Positions 7,659 through 16,155 of a stretch of 64,000 nucleotides of DNA are shown piece by piece. Both the position numbers and the translations under genes were made by a program. Where the stretch lies: positions 1-64,000 of the forward strand of contig JAHCBB010000013.1 in assembly GCA_019634635.1 (NCBI GenBank), read 5' to 3'. The notes beneath the pieces were generated by a model that was not told the DNA's origin, did not search any database, and was given only the letters and a program-made list of their open reading frames with translations. The stretch comes from Verrucomicrobiia bacterium (GTDB lineage: Bacteria; Verrucomicrobiota; Verrucomicrobiia; Limisphaerales; UBA9464). The number at the start of each line of letters is the position of its first letter. Position 1 is the first letter of the stretch.

Positions 7659-8582
7659 GTGCTCGCGCCGCTCGTCGAGGAGTTCCTGGTGCATCTCCGT
7701 CACGAACGGGGGGCCGCCGCACACACGCAACGGACCTATGCGCACCTGCTCGGACAGTTCGTCACCTGGGCCGAACCCCGCGGGCGCCTGCAGTGGCGTG
7801 ACGTGACGTTCGCCGAACTGATGGAGTTCCTGGAGCACCAGCGGACGCGTCCGACCCGCGCGCCGGGCGAACCCCCGGCACGGCTGAGCAGTTCCAGCCT
7901 GTATCTCCATGTGGCCGCATTGCGTGCGTTCTTCGGATTCGCCGAGTCCGAGGGATTGGTGACCCCCAACCCGGCGGTGAACCTCTCGCTGCCCCGACGC
8001 TGGAAGACATTGCCGAAGGCGTTGTCGGACGCCGAAATCGGCCAGTTGATGCAGGCACCCGGGACGGACGCGACGCCCTCGGCCCTGTGTGATCATGCCG
8101 TTCTGGAACTGGCCTACGCCAGCGGCCTGCGGCTGGCGGAACTGCGCGGGCTGCGGATGGAACAGCTCCATCTGGAATCCGGCTTTGTCACGGTGATCGG
8201 CAAGGGCAACAAGGAGCGGGTGGTTCCGGTGGGCTCGCGGGCGATCGAGGCGCTGCAACGGTACCTGGCGTCCGGACGCCCCCGCCTGGTGGGTCCGAAA
8301 TCCCCGGCGGCGGTCTTCCTGAACCGCCGCGGCGGCGCCTTTGCCCACGTGACGTTGTGGCTGCGGATCAAGGAATGCGTGCGCCGGGCCGGGCTGTCGA
8401 AGGCCATCACGCCGCACAGCCTGCGGCACAGCTTCGCGACGCACCTGCTGGACCATGGCGCCGATCTCCGGGTGATCCAGGAACTGCTGGGCCATGCGCG
8501 GATCAGCACCACCGAAATCTACACCCACGTCGCCGGACGCCGTCTCCGCGACGTGCACGACGCATTTCACCCCCGGGCCTGA
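7659..8582 (+). CDS. Tyrosine recombinase of the XerC/XerD type
   Basis: The product is 307 residues, close to the roughly 300 of XerC/D. An N-terminal SAM-like core-binding domain (LVEEFLVHLRHERGAAAHTQ) precedes the catalytic domain. That domain carries the tetrad: Arg in LAYASGLRLAELRGL, His-x-x-Arg in HSLRHSFATHLL, His in LLGHARISTTEIY, and Tyr in the same motif. The frame has no ATG near the true N-terminus, so the GTG at 7659 is chosen. Housekeeping chromosome-dimer resolution is the most likely role. It lies 143 bases from tRNA-Val, but on the tRNA's 5' side, which does not match the usual integrase arrangement. Confidence 0.82.
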   Translation: MLAPLVEEFLVHLRHERGAAAHTQRTYAHLLGQFVTWAEPRGRLQWRDVTFAELMEFLEHQRTRPTRAPGEPPARLSSSSLYLHVAALRAFFGFAESEGLVTPNPAVNLSLPRRWKTLPKALSDAEIGQLMQAPGTDATPSALCDHAVLELAYASGLRLAELRGLRMEQLHLESGFVTVIGKGNKERVVPVGSRAIEALQRYLASGRPRLVGPKSPAAVFLNRRGGAFAHVTLWLRIKECVRRAGLSKAITPHSLRHSFATHLLDHGADLRVIQELLGHARISTTEIYTHVAGRRLRDVHDAFHPRA

Positions 8583-8594
8583 TCCGCGGCCCGG
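8573..8594. terminator. Candidate bidirectional hairpin between convergent genes
   Basis: CCGGGCC and GGCCCGG form a perfect 7-bp stem with an 8-base loop. The stem overlaps the end of the recombinase gene and lies 5 bases before the stop of the convergent RelE-like gene. No T tract follows on either side, so it is only a weak intrinsic terminator candidate. Confidence 0.3.
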
Positions 8595-8598
8595 CGGC

Positions 8599-8970
8599 TC
8601 AGGGTTCTCCGCGGGACTGCTGGCGCGTCTGCTCGATCAGTTCCCAGAATCTCGGATCGTCGGCCAGGGTGGCATCCTCTTCCGAGGCCAGGTTGCTGCG
8701 GTACAGGAAGTCCTTCAAGGAGTGCTTGTTGAGCACCCGGTGAACGACGATGCCCAGCGGATGGCGCTCAAAATAGATCCGGTAGTCCCCGAGCCGGTAC
8801 CGGGTGAGCGTGCGGCCATTGCGGGTGAGGTGACCGTACTGGCCTTCGCCGCGCTGCAACTCCTTGGGCAGACCGCGGAACTGGCCCAGCACCTGAAGCT
8901 GGAGATCCCTCGGCATGCGGGCCAGCTCCCCGGCGCTGATGGGGTTGAAGATGATTTGGAACGGCTCCAT
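8599..8970 (-). CDS. RelE/ParE-superfamily toxin-like protein
   Basis: The 123-residue protein starts at MEPFQIIFNPISAGELARMP, typical of RelE-fold toxins (strand, then helix beginning with ELARMP). It continues with LTRNGRTLTRYRLGDYRIYF, matching the central sheet with conserved Arg and RIYF in the family. A further 24 residues extend past the usual end. RelE-type toxins are mRNA interferases or gyrase inhibitors. No antitoxin gene precedes or follows it; upstream is a repeat at 9012-9083. It may be an orphan or a non-toxic homologue. The longer frame to 9042 runs through repeat sequence, so the internal ATG is preferred. Confidence 0.65.
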   Translation of the reverse strand: MEPFQIIFNPISAGELARMPRDLQLQVLGQFRGLPKELQRGEGQYGHLTRNGRTLTRYRLGDYRIYFERHPLGIVVHRVLNKHSLKDFLYRSNLASEEDATLADDPRFWELIEQTRQQSRGEP

Positions 8971-9011
8971 CGCCACGGCGACGTTGACCAAGCCTGCAGG
9001 TTCCCGCAAGC

Positions 9012-9083
9012 GGCGCGGGGGGAACTGACTCCACAGGGTCAACGCGCAGCGCCCTGGAGTGCGCGCGGCCCCCGGCCGTCTTC
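9012..9083 (+). repeat. REP-like repeat, copy 2
   Basis: This is the second copy of the repeat at 7277-7349, in the same orientation, from GGCGCGGGGGG to GCCGTCTTC, again with the ACTCCA/TGGAGT inverted core. It lies immediately upstream of the RelE-like gene and may have removed or replaced an antitoxin gene. Confidence 0.55.
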
Positions 9084-9161
9084 AGAACAAGCCGGCGCAT
9101 CACCGGCAGGCGGCGGCTGGCCGCGGTCAGACGGTGATGTGAGACATCCCGGTCGCGGCCC

Positions 9162-10424
9162 TCAGCCGCCCCCGGCGCCGTCGTCGGGCCAGTTCAGGCC
9201 GAAGCGTTCGCAGTAGGCCTGGTAGCGGCGGCGTTCCTCCCCCGGATCGAGTCCGAACGCGGCCATGGAGTACTCGTGCCGGCCAAAGCGGCCCCGGGGG
9301 AATTCCTGCAGGAAGATGCGAAGGCGGTGCTCGAAGGCGGCGGTGAATGGGAGGTCGAAGTGGGCGTACAGGCGGCGCACCTCGGAGACCGCGTCCGTGG
9401 CGAGGCTCTCGTAGGAGACGTGACACACCCGTCCGGCAGGGAGCACCCCGCGGTCGAGGGCCGACAGACCCCGCGCCAGCCCGTCGGCCCACACCCGGGT
9501 CACCTCGGGACCGGTCTTCCTGGCCACCACGGAATCGCTGAACACCCGTCGCAGCTCCGTGCACAGGCTGGCCAGCGAGGGGATCACCTCCGCCGGCGAC
9601 CGGTGGGTCCAGATGAGATTCAGGTCCGGATAGGTCTCCACCAGCGTGGGGAGGGCGAAGAGATGGTTGGGCGCCTTGAGCACCCAGCGTTCGCCGGGAC
9701 AACGCCACTGGAGATGTTGCAACAGCCGGCGGTGGATCGCGTACGCCCCGTGCAGGTCCTGGCGCTCCAGCCAGGCCTGATACGACGGGATGCGGTACAT
9801 GGTGTCGAACTGGTAGCTGGCAAACGAGTGGCTCATCAGCATCACGCACTCCTCGGCCAGCCGCGCACCCACCGGGTGGATGCGCTGGAAGTGCGGCGCG
9901 ATGCGCAGGAACCAGCCCACCTGACGGTCGGCGAACTCGATGCGCCGGTCGGTCCGGTAGGTGGCCCGTTCGGGGGGGGGCGATGGCAGCATGGACTCCC
10001 ATGTGAGCGGCACCCGGTTCGCCGGATCCTGCGAAAGGAGCCGGTGCAGCAGCGTGGTGCCGGAGCGCGGGAGCCCCACCACCACCAGGGGACGTCGGAT
10101 CTCCTGGGCGGCGATCGCCGGATGGCGCGTGCGGTCGGCCTGCACCCTGAGCCGGTTCCTGAGGATGCGCGATGCATCGCTCCGCGCCGCCAACCGCCCC
10201 ACGAGGTTCAGGTCGGCCTCCCGATCGCAGGACGCCATCAACTCCCGGAGCGCCGGCATGAAATCCTCGCCACCGAAATCATCCAGCCCGGTCCGGCGAC
10301 GGGCGGCCTCCACAAGCTCCCCGGGGTCGAGATTGATGAACCGGTTGACCGCCGGGCCCACGACCCGTCCACCCAGGTTGAATAGGGTCGCGAAGCCCGG
10401 CCCCTTGAGGTCGGTCAGCGCCAT
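9162..10424 (-). CDS. PAPS-dependent sulfotransferase family protein
   Basis: The 420-residue protein has the PAPS-binding loop VVGLPRSGTTLLHRLLSQD at about 115-133 and the 3'-phosphate-binding motif IWTHRSPAEVIPSLASLC at about 269-286. These identify the sulfotransferase superfamily that moves sulfate from PAPS to a hydroxyl or amine. The C-terminal part contains KAPNHLF, and EFPRGRFGRHEYSM near residues 385-398, typical of the bacterial sulfotransf_3 group. There is no signal peptide, so the enzyme is cytoplasmic. The substrate cannot be told. It stands alone, convergent with nothing and divergent from the aminotransferase. Confidence 0.8.
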   Translation of the reverse strand: MALTDLKGPGFATLFNLGGRVVGPAVNRFINLDPGELVEAARRRTGLDDFGGEDFMPALRELMASCDREADLNLVGRLAARSDASRILRNRLRVQADRTRHPAIAAQEIRRPLVVVGLPRSGTTLLHRLLSQDPANRVPLTWESMLPSPPPERATYRTDRRIEFADRQVGWFLRIAPHFQRIHPVGARLAEECVMLMSHSFASYQFDTMYRIPSYQAWLERQDLHGAYAIHRRLLQHLQWRCPGERWVLKAPNHLFALPTLVETYPDLNLIWTHRSPAEVIPSLASLCTELRRVFSDSVVARKTGPEVTRVWADGLARGLSALDRGVLPAGRVCHVSYESLATDAVSEVRRLYAHFDLPFTAAFEHRLRIFLQEFPRGRFGRHEYSMAAFGLDPGEERRRYQAYCERFGLNWPDDGAGGG

Positions 10425-10778
10425 GACTTTCTGGATTCGAGGAACAGAAGCATCGGAACCCCGTCAATGGGCGGGGCGGGAGCGGGGGGCGTCAACGGAT
10501 TTTCCAACCGGCGATTCCACCCACGGGGCCGCGGCGCCCTGGCGGCGTCCCGGCCGGGCTTGACTTTGGTTTCCGATTCCCGGCCTGCTCTGAGGGTCAT
10601 GACTGTCGCGCCGCCCGCCATGGCCGCCGCCTTTCCGCCCGCCCCCGCGGCCGGAGCGGCCCCGGCGCGCCCCGGCCGTCCCGCAAGCGTCTGATCCCCC
10701 ACACGACGCAGCGCGTGACGGCCGGCCGGGATCCATGCTTCCGGCCGGTCTGACGCCCGCGTCCCAAACCCATTGCCA
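10425..10778. other. Intergenic region between divergent genes, no gene seen
   Basis: This 354-base gap separates the divergent sulfotransferase and aminotransferase genes and should hold both promoters. A TTGACT hexamer at about 10559 is a possible -35 box, but no matching -10 box is clear. A 31-codon Pro/Ala-rich frame at 10600-10694 looks like chance in GC-rich DNA. I see no repeat of the window's main families here. Confidence 0.5.
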
Positions 10779-12017
10779 ATGTCCAGCACCCGATCCTTCG
10801 TTGCCGACCATGTCTCGGGCATTCCCCGGTCCGGAATCCGGGACTTCTTCGAGGTGGTCCAGAACACCCCCGGGGTGATCTCCCTCGGCGTGGGCGAACC
10901 GGATTTCGCCACCCCTTGGAACATCCGCGAGGCGGCGATTTACGCCCTGGAGCGGGGACGCACCCAATACACGTCCAATCTCGGACTGCCCCGACTCCGC
11001 GAGGCGATCAGCCGGTACGTCGCGGCGAACTTCGCCGTCGCGTACGAACCGAAGGACCAGATCCTCGTCACGGTCGGCGTCAGCGAGGCGCTGGACCTGG
11101 CCCTGCGCGCGGTGCTGAACGCCGGGGACGAGGTGATCTACCATGAGCCGTGCTATGTGAGTTATGCCCCGGGGGTGCTGCTGGCGCACGGGCGGCCGGT
11201 GCCGGTGGTCTGCCATGCCGGGGACGGCTTCGCGGTGCGCCCCGAGGCCATCGAGGCCGCGGTGACGCCGCGGTCCAAGGTCCTCATGCTCAACTTCCCC
11301 ACCAACCCGACCGGCGGCACCCTGTCGCGTCCGCAACTTGAGGCGATCGCGTCGGTGGTGCGACGCCATGACCTGCTGGTGATCTCCGACGAGATCTATT
11401 CCGAGCTCACCTTCGAGGGGGAGCATGTCTCCATCGCCTCGCTGCCCGGGATGGCGGAGCGCACGCTGTTCCTCCACGGGTTCTCCAAGGCCTACGCGAT
11501 GACCGGGTTCCGCATCGGCTACGCCTGCGGCCCGGCGCCGTTGATCGAGGCCATGATGAAGATCCATCAGTACTCGATGCTGTGCGCCAGCATCATCTCC
11601 CAGGAGGCGGCGATCGAGGCCCTGGAACGTGGCGGCGAGGCCACGGCGATGATGCGCGACCAGTACCGGCTGCGCCGGAACTTCGTGGTCCGGGCCCTCA
11701 ACGATCTGGGGCTCTCCTGTCACCAGCCCCGGGGCTCCTTCTACGCGTTTCCCAACGTCGGACGCACGGGCCTGAGCGGACGCGAGTTCGCCCTCGGACT
11801 GCTGCGCGAGGAGCAGGTGGCCTGCGTGCCCGGTGGCGCCTTTGGCGCCGGGGGCGAGTCGTTTGTGCGCTGCTGCTTTGCCACCGCCATGGATCAACTG
11901 GAGGTCGCGGTGGAGCGCATCGGCCGGTTCGTGGCACGGACCGGCGTTGACGGAGACCCCGGCCCCGGGGCCCCAACCGCGGCGTTGACGCCGGCGCCGG
12001 CCGCCGTCCGGGCCTGA
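10779..12017 (+). CDS. Pyridoxal-phosphate-dependent class I/II aminotransferase
   Basis: The 412-residue protein shows the fold-type I aminotransferase signatures: ISLGVGEPDF at the N-terminus, GRTQYTSNLGLPRLREAI, LLVISDEIYSELTF with the Asp and Tyr that hold the cofactor, and HGFSKAYAMTGFRIGY with the Schiff-base Lys. Family members with this start (PatA/AspC-like) transaminate amino acids such as aspartate, aromatic residues or N-acetyl-diaminopimelate. An ATG at 10779 is preferred over the TTG two codons upstream. The last 25 residues are Ala/Pro-rich and atypical. No metabolic partner lies next to it. Confidence 0.85.
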   Translation: MSSTRSFVADHVSGIPRSGIRDFFEVVQNTPGVISLGVGEPDFATPWNIREAAIYALERGRTQYTSNLGLPRLREAISRYVAANFAVAYEPKDQILVTVGVSEALDLALRAVLNAGDEVIYHEPCYVSYAPGVLLAHGRPVPVVCHAGDGFAVRPEAIEAAVTPRSKVLMLNFPTNPTGGTLSRPQLEAIASVVRRHDLLVISDEIYSELTFEGEHVSIASLPGMAERTLFLHGFSKAYAMTGFRIGYACGPAPLIEAMMKIHQYSMLCASIISQEAAIEALERGGEATAMMRDQYRLRRNFVVRALNDLGLSCHQPRGSFYAFPNVGRTGLSGREFALGLLREEQVACVPGGAFGAGGESFVRCCFATAMDQLEVAVERIGRFVARTGVDGDPGPGAPTAALTPAPAAVRA

Positions 12018-12044
12018 CGGCCCTTCAACGGCTCCCCTCCCGGG

Positions 12045-12953
12045 TCACCAGCGGAGCTTGTCCGGAAAATACTCGTGGATGAGCTCGTCGTAGAACGGCT
12101 TAAGGGCCTTCACGTCGGGCTTGGTGTGGCTCTTGGTGTAGAGATCGTACGGATTGAACCGCTGGACCCAGGTGAGCAACTCCCGGTCGCGGGCATTGCA
12201 GAGGAAGTCGTAGGCACCCTCGCGATGCCAGGGATAGAAGCTGTGGTATCGCAGCATGGCGAGTCCCTCCTCCGGCAGGTGGTCCTTGCAGACCTGGTAG
12301 ATGTACTCGTCGTGCCCCCAGGAGAGGTCCACGGCGTCGAGTCCGCACCCCTCCTCGTAGATGCCGAGGCGGGTCTGGTAGTCCGGATTGTTGAAATCCG
12401 GGTTCGCCTCGAAGAACCGCGGAAACACGATCCGCGGATCGTACGCGCACCCGGTGACAAACGTGTCGCCGACCACGGCCCATTGCGGTTCCCCCCAGAG
12501 GCACAGGATCTTCCCCAGGTCGTGAACGAACCCGGTGAGGATCATCCATCGGGGCTGGCCATCCCTGCGGATCTGCTCGGCGGTCTGCAGGAGGTGCTCC
12601 AACTGCGACATGTCGGTGTCGGGATCGCTGTCGTCCACGAGCTGGTTGAGGTATTCGGCCGCCTCCCAGATCCCCATCTCGCGGCGGTTGAGTCCGAGAA
12701 ATTCCCGCTTCTTGGCGAGCACGAAATCCCGGGTCTGAAACTGGTGATTGAGCCGGTAGAACTCGCGCACCGTGGGTCGTGCGTCGGCCTCGTAATTGCG
12801 GAACTCCGTCTCCTGCTTGTCCGGTGCGAAGCCCACAGGCGGCTTGCGGGCAGGGGCCGGCCCGGAGGGATCCGGGTAGCGTTCCTTGTAGAAATCCTCG
12901 ACTTCATCGAGGCTTTGCAGGGGTTGGTTCGTCGCAAGGGTGACGGGGCTCAT
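12045..12953 (-). CDS. Inositol oxygenase (myo-inositol to D-glucuronate)
   Basis: The 302-residue protein is a clear MIOX homologue, mainly known from eukaryotes but present in some bacteria. It uses a di-iron centre in an HD-like helical fold. Visible ligand motifs are [20 protein letters not shown] and [10 protein letters not shown]. Other family blocks are [20 protein letters not shown] and the C-terminal [10 protein letters not shown]. The reaction cleaves the inositol ring with oxygen to give glucuronate. The ATG at 12953 is used; a GTG 13 codons earlier is possible. It lies downstream of an importer permease and binding protein on the same strand, suggesting that the transported substrate may be inositol or a related cyclitol. 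Confidence 0.88.
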   Translation of the reverse strand: MSPVTLATNQPLQSLDEVEDFYKERYPDPSGPAPARKPPVGFAPDKQETEFRNYEADARPTVREFYRLNHQFQTRDFVLAKKREFLGLNRREMGIWEAAEYLNQLVDDSDPDTDMSQLEHLLQTAEQIRRDGQPRWMILTGFVHDLGKILCLWGEPQWAVVGDTFVTGCAYDPRIVFPRFFEANPDFNNPDYQTRLGIYEEGCGLDAVDLSWGHDEYIYQVCKDHLPEEGLAMLRYHSFYPWHREGAYDFLCNARDRELLTWVQRFNPYDLYTKSHTKPDVKALKPFYDELIHEYFPDKLRW

Positions 12954-12988
12954 GGGGGTGACAATCCGGGAAGTTTCAGGGAAAAGGT

Positions 12989-13228
12989 TCACCGCGCGGG
13001 ACGCAGCAGACGGGAGACGGGCAGCGCCAGCTCGGGGAAGGCCGGCGGCGATGCGGTGTCCGCGGAGGACAGCACCTGTCGCGCCAGGAATCCCGAGGGC
13101 TCCGGACGGCGGGTATCCGCAACCTTGCCGTCAAGGAGTTCCACCCGGTCGCAAGGGGACGACACCCCGGACGCTCCCATGCGGTGAACGTCCTCGGCAG
13201 TGAAGCGATGCGCCTCCAGAACAGCCAT
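12989..13228 (-). pseudogene. Uma2-family endonuclease remnant with internal deletion
   Basis: The 79-residue frame begins MAVLEAHRFTAEDVHRMGAS and soon reaches [10 protein letters not shown], which is the usual opening of Uma2 (DUF820) proteins. It ends [17 protein letters not shown], which resembles their usual last strand. Intact members are about 180-200 residues. The central part with the acidic residues and Lys of the PD-(D/E)XK-like site is missing. The two ends are joined in frame across about 20 unrelated residues. It therefore looks like an internal deletion, not a simple truncation. It sits between the importer permease and inositol oxygenase. Confidence 0.6.
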
Positions 13229-13294
13229 TGACGGGACACTGGAGCGCGGGGATTCCGGAGGCAAGATCGGAGCAGCGGTCCGCGGGACCGGCCC

Positions 13295-14269
13295 TCACGC
13301 CCGGCGGCGGGACTGGCGCCATTGGTCGAGGCCAACCGCCAGCACGATGACGCTGCCGATGATGATCTCCTGCGAATACGTCTGCCAGCCCAGCTGGTTG
13401 GTGCCATTGCGCAACAACGCCATGATGAGGGCTCCAATCATGGAGCCGAGAATGCTGCCCGTGCCGCCTCCCAGGCTGGCCCCCCCGATCACCACGGCGG
13501 CGATGACATCCAGTTCCAGCCCGATGGCCACTGTCGGATCGCCCTGGGTCAGGCGGGACATCTGCAGCAGTCCGGCAAGGCCGACCAGGAGACCGGAAAT
13601 GGCGTAGGTGGATGCCTTCACGCGGGCGACCCGGACGCCGCTGTACCGTGCGGCCGTCTCGTTGGCGCCGATCGCGAACACATGGCGCCCAAACACCGTT
13701 TCGCGCAGCAGAAAAGCCATGAAGGCGGCGAGGCCGAGGGCGATCCAGACCCCGGGAGGCAGCGGCCAGAAGCCGGACGGATTCTCGCGGGCCATCAGGA
13801 GCCCCACCGGAGAGTCCGGGGGGGCGTTGATCGTCTGGTTGCCGCCCAGCCATTTGGCGGAGCCGCGGACGATGCCCATCATGCCCAAAGTGACGATGAA
13901 GGGCATCATCCGGCAGAAGGCGATGATCGTGCCATTCAGCAGGCCGATCGCGCCCCCGGTAAGGACGATCGCCAGCAGGGTGGCCCACGGTGACCATCCG
14001 GCCACGAGCAGGCGGGCCCCGAGCACTCCCGTGAACGCCACGGCGGAGCCGACGCTGAGGTCAATGCCGCCACCAATGATGATGAGGGTCATCCCCAGGG
14101 CACCGATCGCCACGATGACCGTCTGGGTGAGTATGTTCTTGAGGTTGCCTCCGGTGAAGATGAAGGCGCGCTCCTCGGTGAGGGCGAAGAGGCCGCAAAC
14201 CAGAAGGAGTCCCAGAAAGGGCCCCCCCGCCTGCAACAACCGCCCCACGGTACCCGGAGGCGGCTTCAT
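13295..14269 (-). CDS. Sugar ABC transporter permease (RbsC/BPD_transp_2 family)
   Basis: The 324-residue protein has about nine hydrophobic helices and the RbsC-family signatures GGGIDLSVGSAVAFTGVLGA and FAIGANETAARYSGVRV. Together with the adjacent binding protein it would form a high-affinity importer for a pentose, hexose or cyclitol. Its ATG overlaps the stop of the binding-protein gene (ATGA). No ATP-binding subunit gene is nearby, which is unusual for this class, so that subunit must be encoded elsewhere or shared. Inositol oxygenase lies downstream beyond the Uma2 remnant. Confidence 0.85.
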   Translation of the reverse strand: MKPPPGTVGRLLQAGGPFLGLLLVCGLFALTEERAFIFTGGNLKNILTQTVIVAIGALGMTLIIIGGGIDLSVGSAVAFTGVLGARLLVAGWSPWATLLAIVLTGGAIGLLNGTIIAFCRMMPFIVTLGMMGIVRGSAKWLGGNQTINAPPDSPVGLLMARENPSGFWPLPPGVWIALGLAAFMAFLLRETVFGRHVFAIGANETAARYSGVRVARVKASTYAISGLLVGLAGLLQMSRLTQGDPTVAIGLELDVIAAVVIGGASLGGGTGSILGSMIGALIMALLRNGTNQLGWQTYSQEIIIGSVIVLAVGLDQWRQSRRRA

Positions 14270-15246
14270 TCCTTGAGGTAGCGGGCGATGGGCGGCGCGA
14301 GCAGGGCGGCCATCTCAGGCTCGGCCATGTTCTCCGGCGTCACCAGGGACACCCCGGTGTCAATCCGCTTCTCAACAGTCCGGCCGCGCAGATGCTCCAC
14401 CAGGGTGATCACGCCGAGGTAGCCCATCTTCAGCGGGTCCTGCACCACGAGCGCCTGCACATCGCCGTTTTTCAAATCCAGGACCGACTGGGTGCCCGAG
14501 TCAAAGCCGACCAGGGTCACCTGGCCGGCGGCGCGCCCGATGTCGCGCAGTGCCTTGGTCATGGCGATCGTGGAGGTTTCGTTCGGACAGAAGATCCCGT
14601 TCACCTCGCGCCCGAAACGGTTCAGGAGATTCTGGGCCGCCTGGTAGGCCAGTTCGCGCGTGGCCCCCGCATGCTGGTCGGAGGAGATCAGTTTGAGGCC
14701 CGGATGCTTCTTGAGGGCATCCAGAAACCCGGCCTCCCGCGCCTCGGTGCTCGCACTCCCGACCTGGTAGCGCAGGAGGATGACGTTCCCCGCACCACCA
14801 AGCCGCCCGGCGAGAAACTCCCCCGCCATCTGGCCGCCCTTGAAATTGTCGGTCGCCACAAAGCTGATCTGCCGGGTGGAATTGAGGTCCGAATCAATGA
14901 CCACCGTCGGCACCCCGGCCTGTGCGGCGCTGGTCACCGGGGCGACCAGCGCCTGGGAGTCCAGCGGGGCCAGCACCATGCCGCTGACTTTCCGCGCCGT
15001 GAAATTCTCCACCACCTGGATCTGCTGGTCGCGGTCATCCTCCCGCAGCGGACCCTTCCAAAAGAGCCGCACCGGCACCCCCTGCGCCGCCAGTTCCTGC
15101 TCCGCCTTCACCGCCCCGGCATGAATGGATTTCCAGAATTCATGGGTGGTGCCCTTGGGAATGACCGCAATCGTCAGCGGCTTGTCCGCCGCAAAGGCCG
15201 GCACCGACAGGATGGCGGCCATGACCGCACGCAGCAGGGATTTCAT
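14266..15246 (-). CDS. Periplasmic sugar-binding protein (RbsB/type 1 family)
   Basis: The 326-residue protein begins with a signal peptide, MKSLLRAVMAAILSVPAFAA. The mature part follows the Peripla_BP_4 layout: IAVIPKGTTHEFWKSIHAGA, VSGMVLAPLDSQAL, VPTVVIDSDLN, GIFCPNETSTIAMTKAL and VTLVGFDSGTQSV. It would deliver a sugar or cyclitol to the permease encoded just downstream, with which it shares an ATGA overlap. This gene order (binding protein, then permease) is normal for ribose- or inositol-type importers, but the ATPase gene that usually lies with them is absent. Confidence 0.85.
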   Translation of the reverse strand: MKSLLRAVMAAILSVPAFAADKPLTIAVIPKGTTHEFWKSIHAGAVKAEQELAAQGVPVRLFWKGPLREDDRDQQIQVVENFTARKVSGMVLAPLDSQALVAPVTSAAQAGVPTVVIDSDLNSTRQISFVATDNFKGGQMAGEFLAGRLGGAGNVILLRYQVGSASTEAREAGFLDALKKHPGLKLISSDQHAGATRELAYQAAQNLLNRFGREVNGIFCPNETSTIAMTKALRDIGRAAGQVTLVGFDSGTQSVLDLKNGDVQALVVQDPLKMGYLGVITLVEHLRGRTVEKRIDTGVSLVTPENMAEPEMAALLAPPIARYLKE

Positions 15247-15273
15247 GCGGTCCAGCGTACGGAACGTGCCGGG

Positions 15274-16107
15274 TCACGGGCAAGCGTTGCGCGAGGCGCC
15301 AGGGACCGGCGGCACGGATTCCACGGGGGTGTCCAGCGGCGGCGGGCGTCTCCCGGCCAGTTGCCAGCCGGCCTTCCAAAGAAATCGCGGGACAATGCGG
15401 GAATAGCGCGGCCAGAGCCTTCGGAAGTCCATGGCCAGGCGATACAACCATTCGAAGCCGCTCCGCTGGACCCAGCGCGGGGCCTGGCGGACGCGTCCGG
15501 CAAAGAAATCAAATGCCGCCCCCACCCCCACCAGAAATCGCGCCTCCAGCAAATCCCGGTGCGCCGCCATGAATCGCTCCTGCTTCGGCGTGCTGAGGCC
15601 GACCCAGAAAAAATCAGGACGCACCCGCGCAACCTCCGCCACGAGGGCGTCGCGTTCCGCATCGGTGAGCGGACGAAACGGCGGGGTGAAGGTGCCCACA
15701 ATCCGCAATCCGGGAAACCGCGCCGCAAGCCGTTGCGAGAGCACCTCCACAACCCCCTCCTGGCCGCCGTAGAAGTAGTGCGTGACCCCGCGGGTCCGCG
15801 ACCATTCAAACACGCGCTCCATCAGATCCGGTCCGTACACCCGTCCCATCATGCCGTGCCCCGCAAAGCGGCCCATCCACACCATCGGCATGCCATCCGG
15901 CGTGGTCAGCAGGGACGCATTGTGGATGCGGCGCAGTGCCTCGTCGTCCTGCGACTCGATCACCCCATGGACCCCGGTGACCGTGATGTACCCGCGCTGT
16001 CCGGAGCGGAGGGCGCTGTCCAACACCGGCACCACGGTGTCGAGATTCAACACCGAGATGCCCACACCCAGCACGTTGACCCGCGGAGGAGCGACATATG
16101 CGTCCAC
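15274..16107 (-). CDS. WecG/TagA/CpsF-family glycosyltransferase
   Basis: The 277-residue protein has the GT26 signatures VNVLGVGISVLNLD, TPDGMPMVWMGRF, RVYGPDLMERVFE and VGLSTPKQERFMAAHRDLL. It ends with the GVGAAFDFFAGRVRQAPRWVQ block that marks this family. Members transfer N-acetyl-mannosaminuronic acid or N-acetylmannosamine to a lipid-linked sugar during polysaccharide assembly at the inner membrane. The protein is cytosolic or peripheral. It lies 27 bases upstream of the binding-protein gene, so it could be co-transcribed with the importer, though a functional link is not evident. Confidence 0.85.
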   Translation of the reverse strand: MDAYVAPPRVNVLGVGISVLNLDTVVPVLDSALRSGQRGYITVTGVHGVIESQDDEALRRIHNASLLTTPDGMPMVWMGRFAGHGMMGRVYGPDLMERVFEWSRTRGVTHYFYGGQEGVVEVLSQRLAARFPGLRIVGTFTPPFRPLTDAERDALVAEVARVRPDFFWVGLSTPKQERFMAAHRDLLEARFLVGVGAAFDFFAGRVRQAPRWVQRSGFEWLYRLAMDFRRLWPRYSRIVPRFLWKAGWQLAGRRPPPLDTPVESVPPVPGASRNACP

Positions 16108-16155
16108 GCCCGCAGGCTACCCGGGGCGTCCCGCAAACGGAAGCATGGCACCCGC

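Noticed and set aside
7443..8582. tRNA-Val next to a tyrosine recombinase, as in an integrated island
   Set aside because: The recombinase lies on the 5' side of the tRNA, matches housekeeping XerC/D in length and motifs, and I see no repeat of the tRNA 3' end that would mark an attachment site.
10600..10694. 31-codon Pro/Ala-rich small protein between divergent genes
   Set aside because: Composition is what random GC-rich DNA gives, with no ribosome site or homologous pattern.
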